The notes under the pieces are model-generated. The model worked only from the letters and a program-made list of their open reading frames with translations. It was not told the DNA's origin and did not search any database. This document shows positions 63,931-64,000 of a stretch of DNA of 64,000 nt, piece by piece (within the stretch, counting starts at the first letter, position 1; every line of letters begins with the position of its first letter). The DNA is from an uncultured Lachnospiraceae bacterium (GTDB taxonomy: Bacteria; Bacillota; Clostridia; Lachnospirales; Lachnospiraceae). Position numbers and translations under genes: made by a program. The stretch spans positions 104,803 to 168,802 of the forward strand of contig CAKRCW010000006.1 of NCBI GenBank assembly GCA_934309145.1. Reading direction: 5' to 3'.

Positions 63931-64000
63931 CTGGGCTAGTTGGATTCGAACCAACGAATGCAGGAGTCAAAGTCCTGTGCCTTACCGCTTGGCGATAGCC
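63931..64000 (-). tRNA. tRNA-Gln(UUG), 5' end cut by the window edge
   Basis: On the minus strand: anticodon stem CAGGA/TCCTG with loop CTTTGAC and anticodon TTG, T arm GTTGGTTCGAATCCAAC, acceptor 3' strand TAGCCCA and discriminator G. The 5' acceptor strand begins at GGCTA; by pairing about two bases (TG) lie outside the window. Confidence 0.94.

Noticed and set aside
1..64000. CRISPR arrays, prophage, complete insertion sequences or rRNA operons
   Set aside because: I saw no regularly spaced repeats, phage structural genes, intact transposases or rRNA sequence in the window; only one possible transposase-like remnant near 39300.

Overview
The window looks like the chromosome of a low-GC, Gram-positive gut or rumen anaerobe of the Lachnospiraceae (Clostridia), possibly near Lachnospira, Butyrivibrio or Roseburia; the genus is a guess from gene order and base use. 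Supporting signs are AGGAGG-type ribosome binding sites, a PolC replicase, IreB, RNase J, a SigK-type sigma factor, a PrkC/PrpC pair, and the order frr-uppS-cdsA-dxr-rseP-ispG-polC. TTG starts are unusually frequent.

Positions 1-16050 form one long plus-strand housekeeping series behind a good promoter at 19-47: yicC, gmk, rpoZ, murE, priA, def, fmt, rsmB, rlmN, prpC, prkC, rsgA, rpe, thiN, putP. It covers nucleotide supply, peptidoglycan, replication restart, N-terminal protein processing, rRNA modification and cell-wall-linked Ser/Thr signalling, and it ends at a strong terminator (16058-16092). Positions 16100-21030 are accessory: two convergent RlmH-family genes, each lacking what the other keeps; a HAD phosphatase; an ATP-grasp/phosphohistidine phosphotransferase of unknown substrate; and a small alpha/beta hydrolase.

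Positions 21030-38410 hold a second core block: a bactofilin, pyrH, frr, uppS, cdsA, dxr, rseP, ispG, polC, then ireB, ruvX, a DUF1292 protein, RNase J, a YlbF-family protein, an MltG-like membrane stub, an O-methyltransferase and a U32 peptidase. The block ends at a terminator that overlaps the ends of both the U32 gene and the convergent sigK-like gene. A short spacer carries a likely nuclease/transposase remnant, followed by an LtaS-like sulfatase and a CPBP protease.

Positions 42372-63541 are the most distinctive part: a full monoderm type IV pilus locus. It encodes PilB, PilT, PilC, the major pilin PilA, the prepilin peptidase PilD, a fused PilM-PilN, an extended PilO, four minor-pilin-like proteins (580, 1086, 209 and 365 aa) and a 1914-aa exported protein at the end. 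Four minor pilins followed by a giant exported protein recalls the fimU-pilVWX-pilY1 arrangement of Proteobacteria, so the last gene is a candidate pilus-tip adhesin. The window closes with a minus-strand tRNA cluster (Gln, Lys, Leu) that has its own terminator.

The best candidates for something new are the split RlmH pair (a possible obligate heterodimer with one composite active site) and the pilus-tip module with very large minor pilins and a giant PilY1-like partner.
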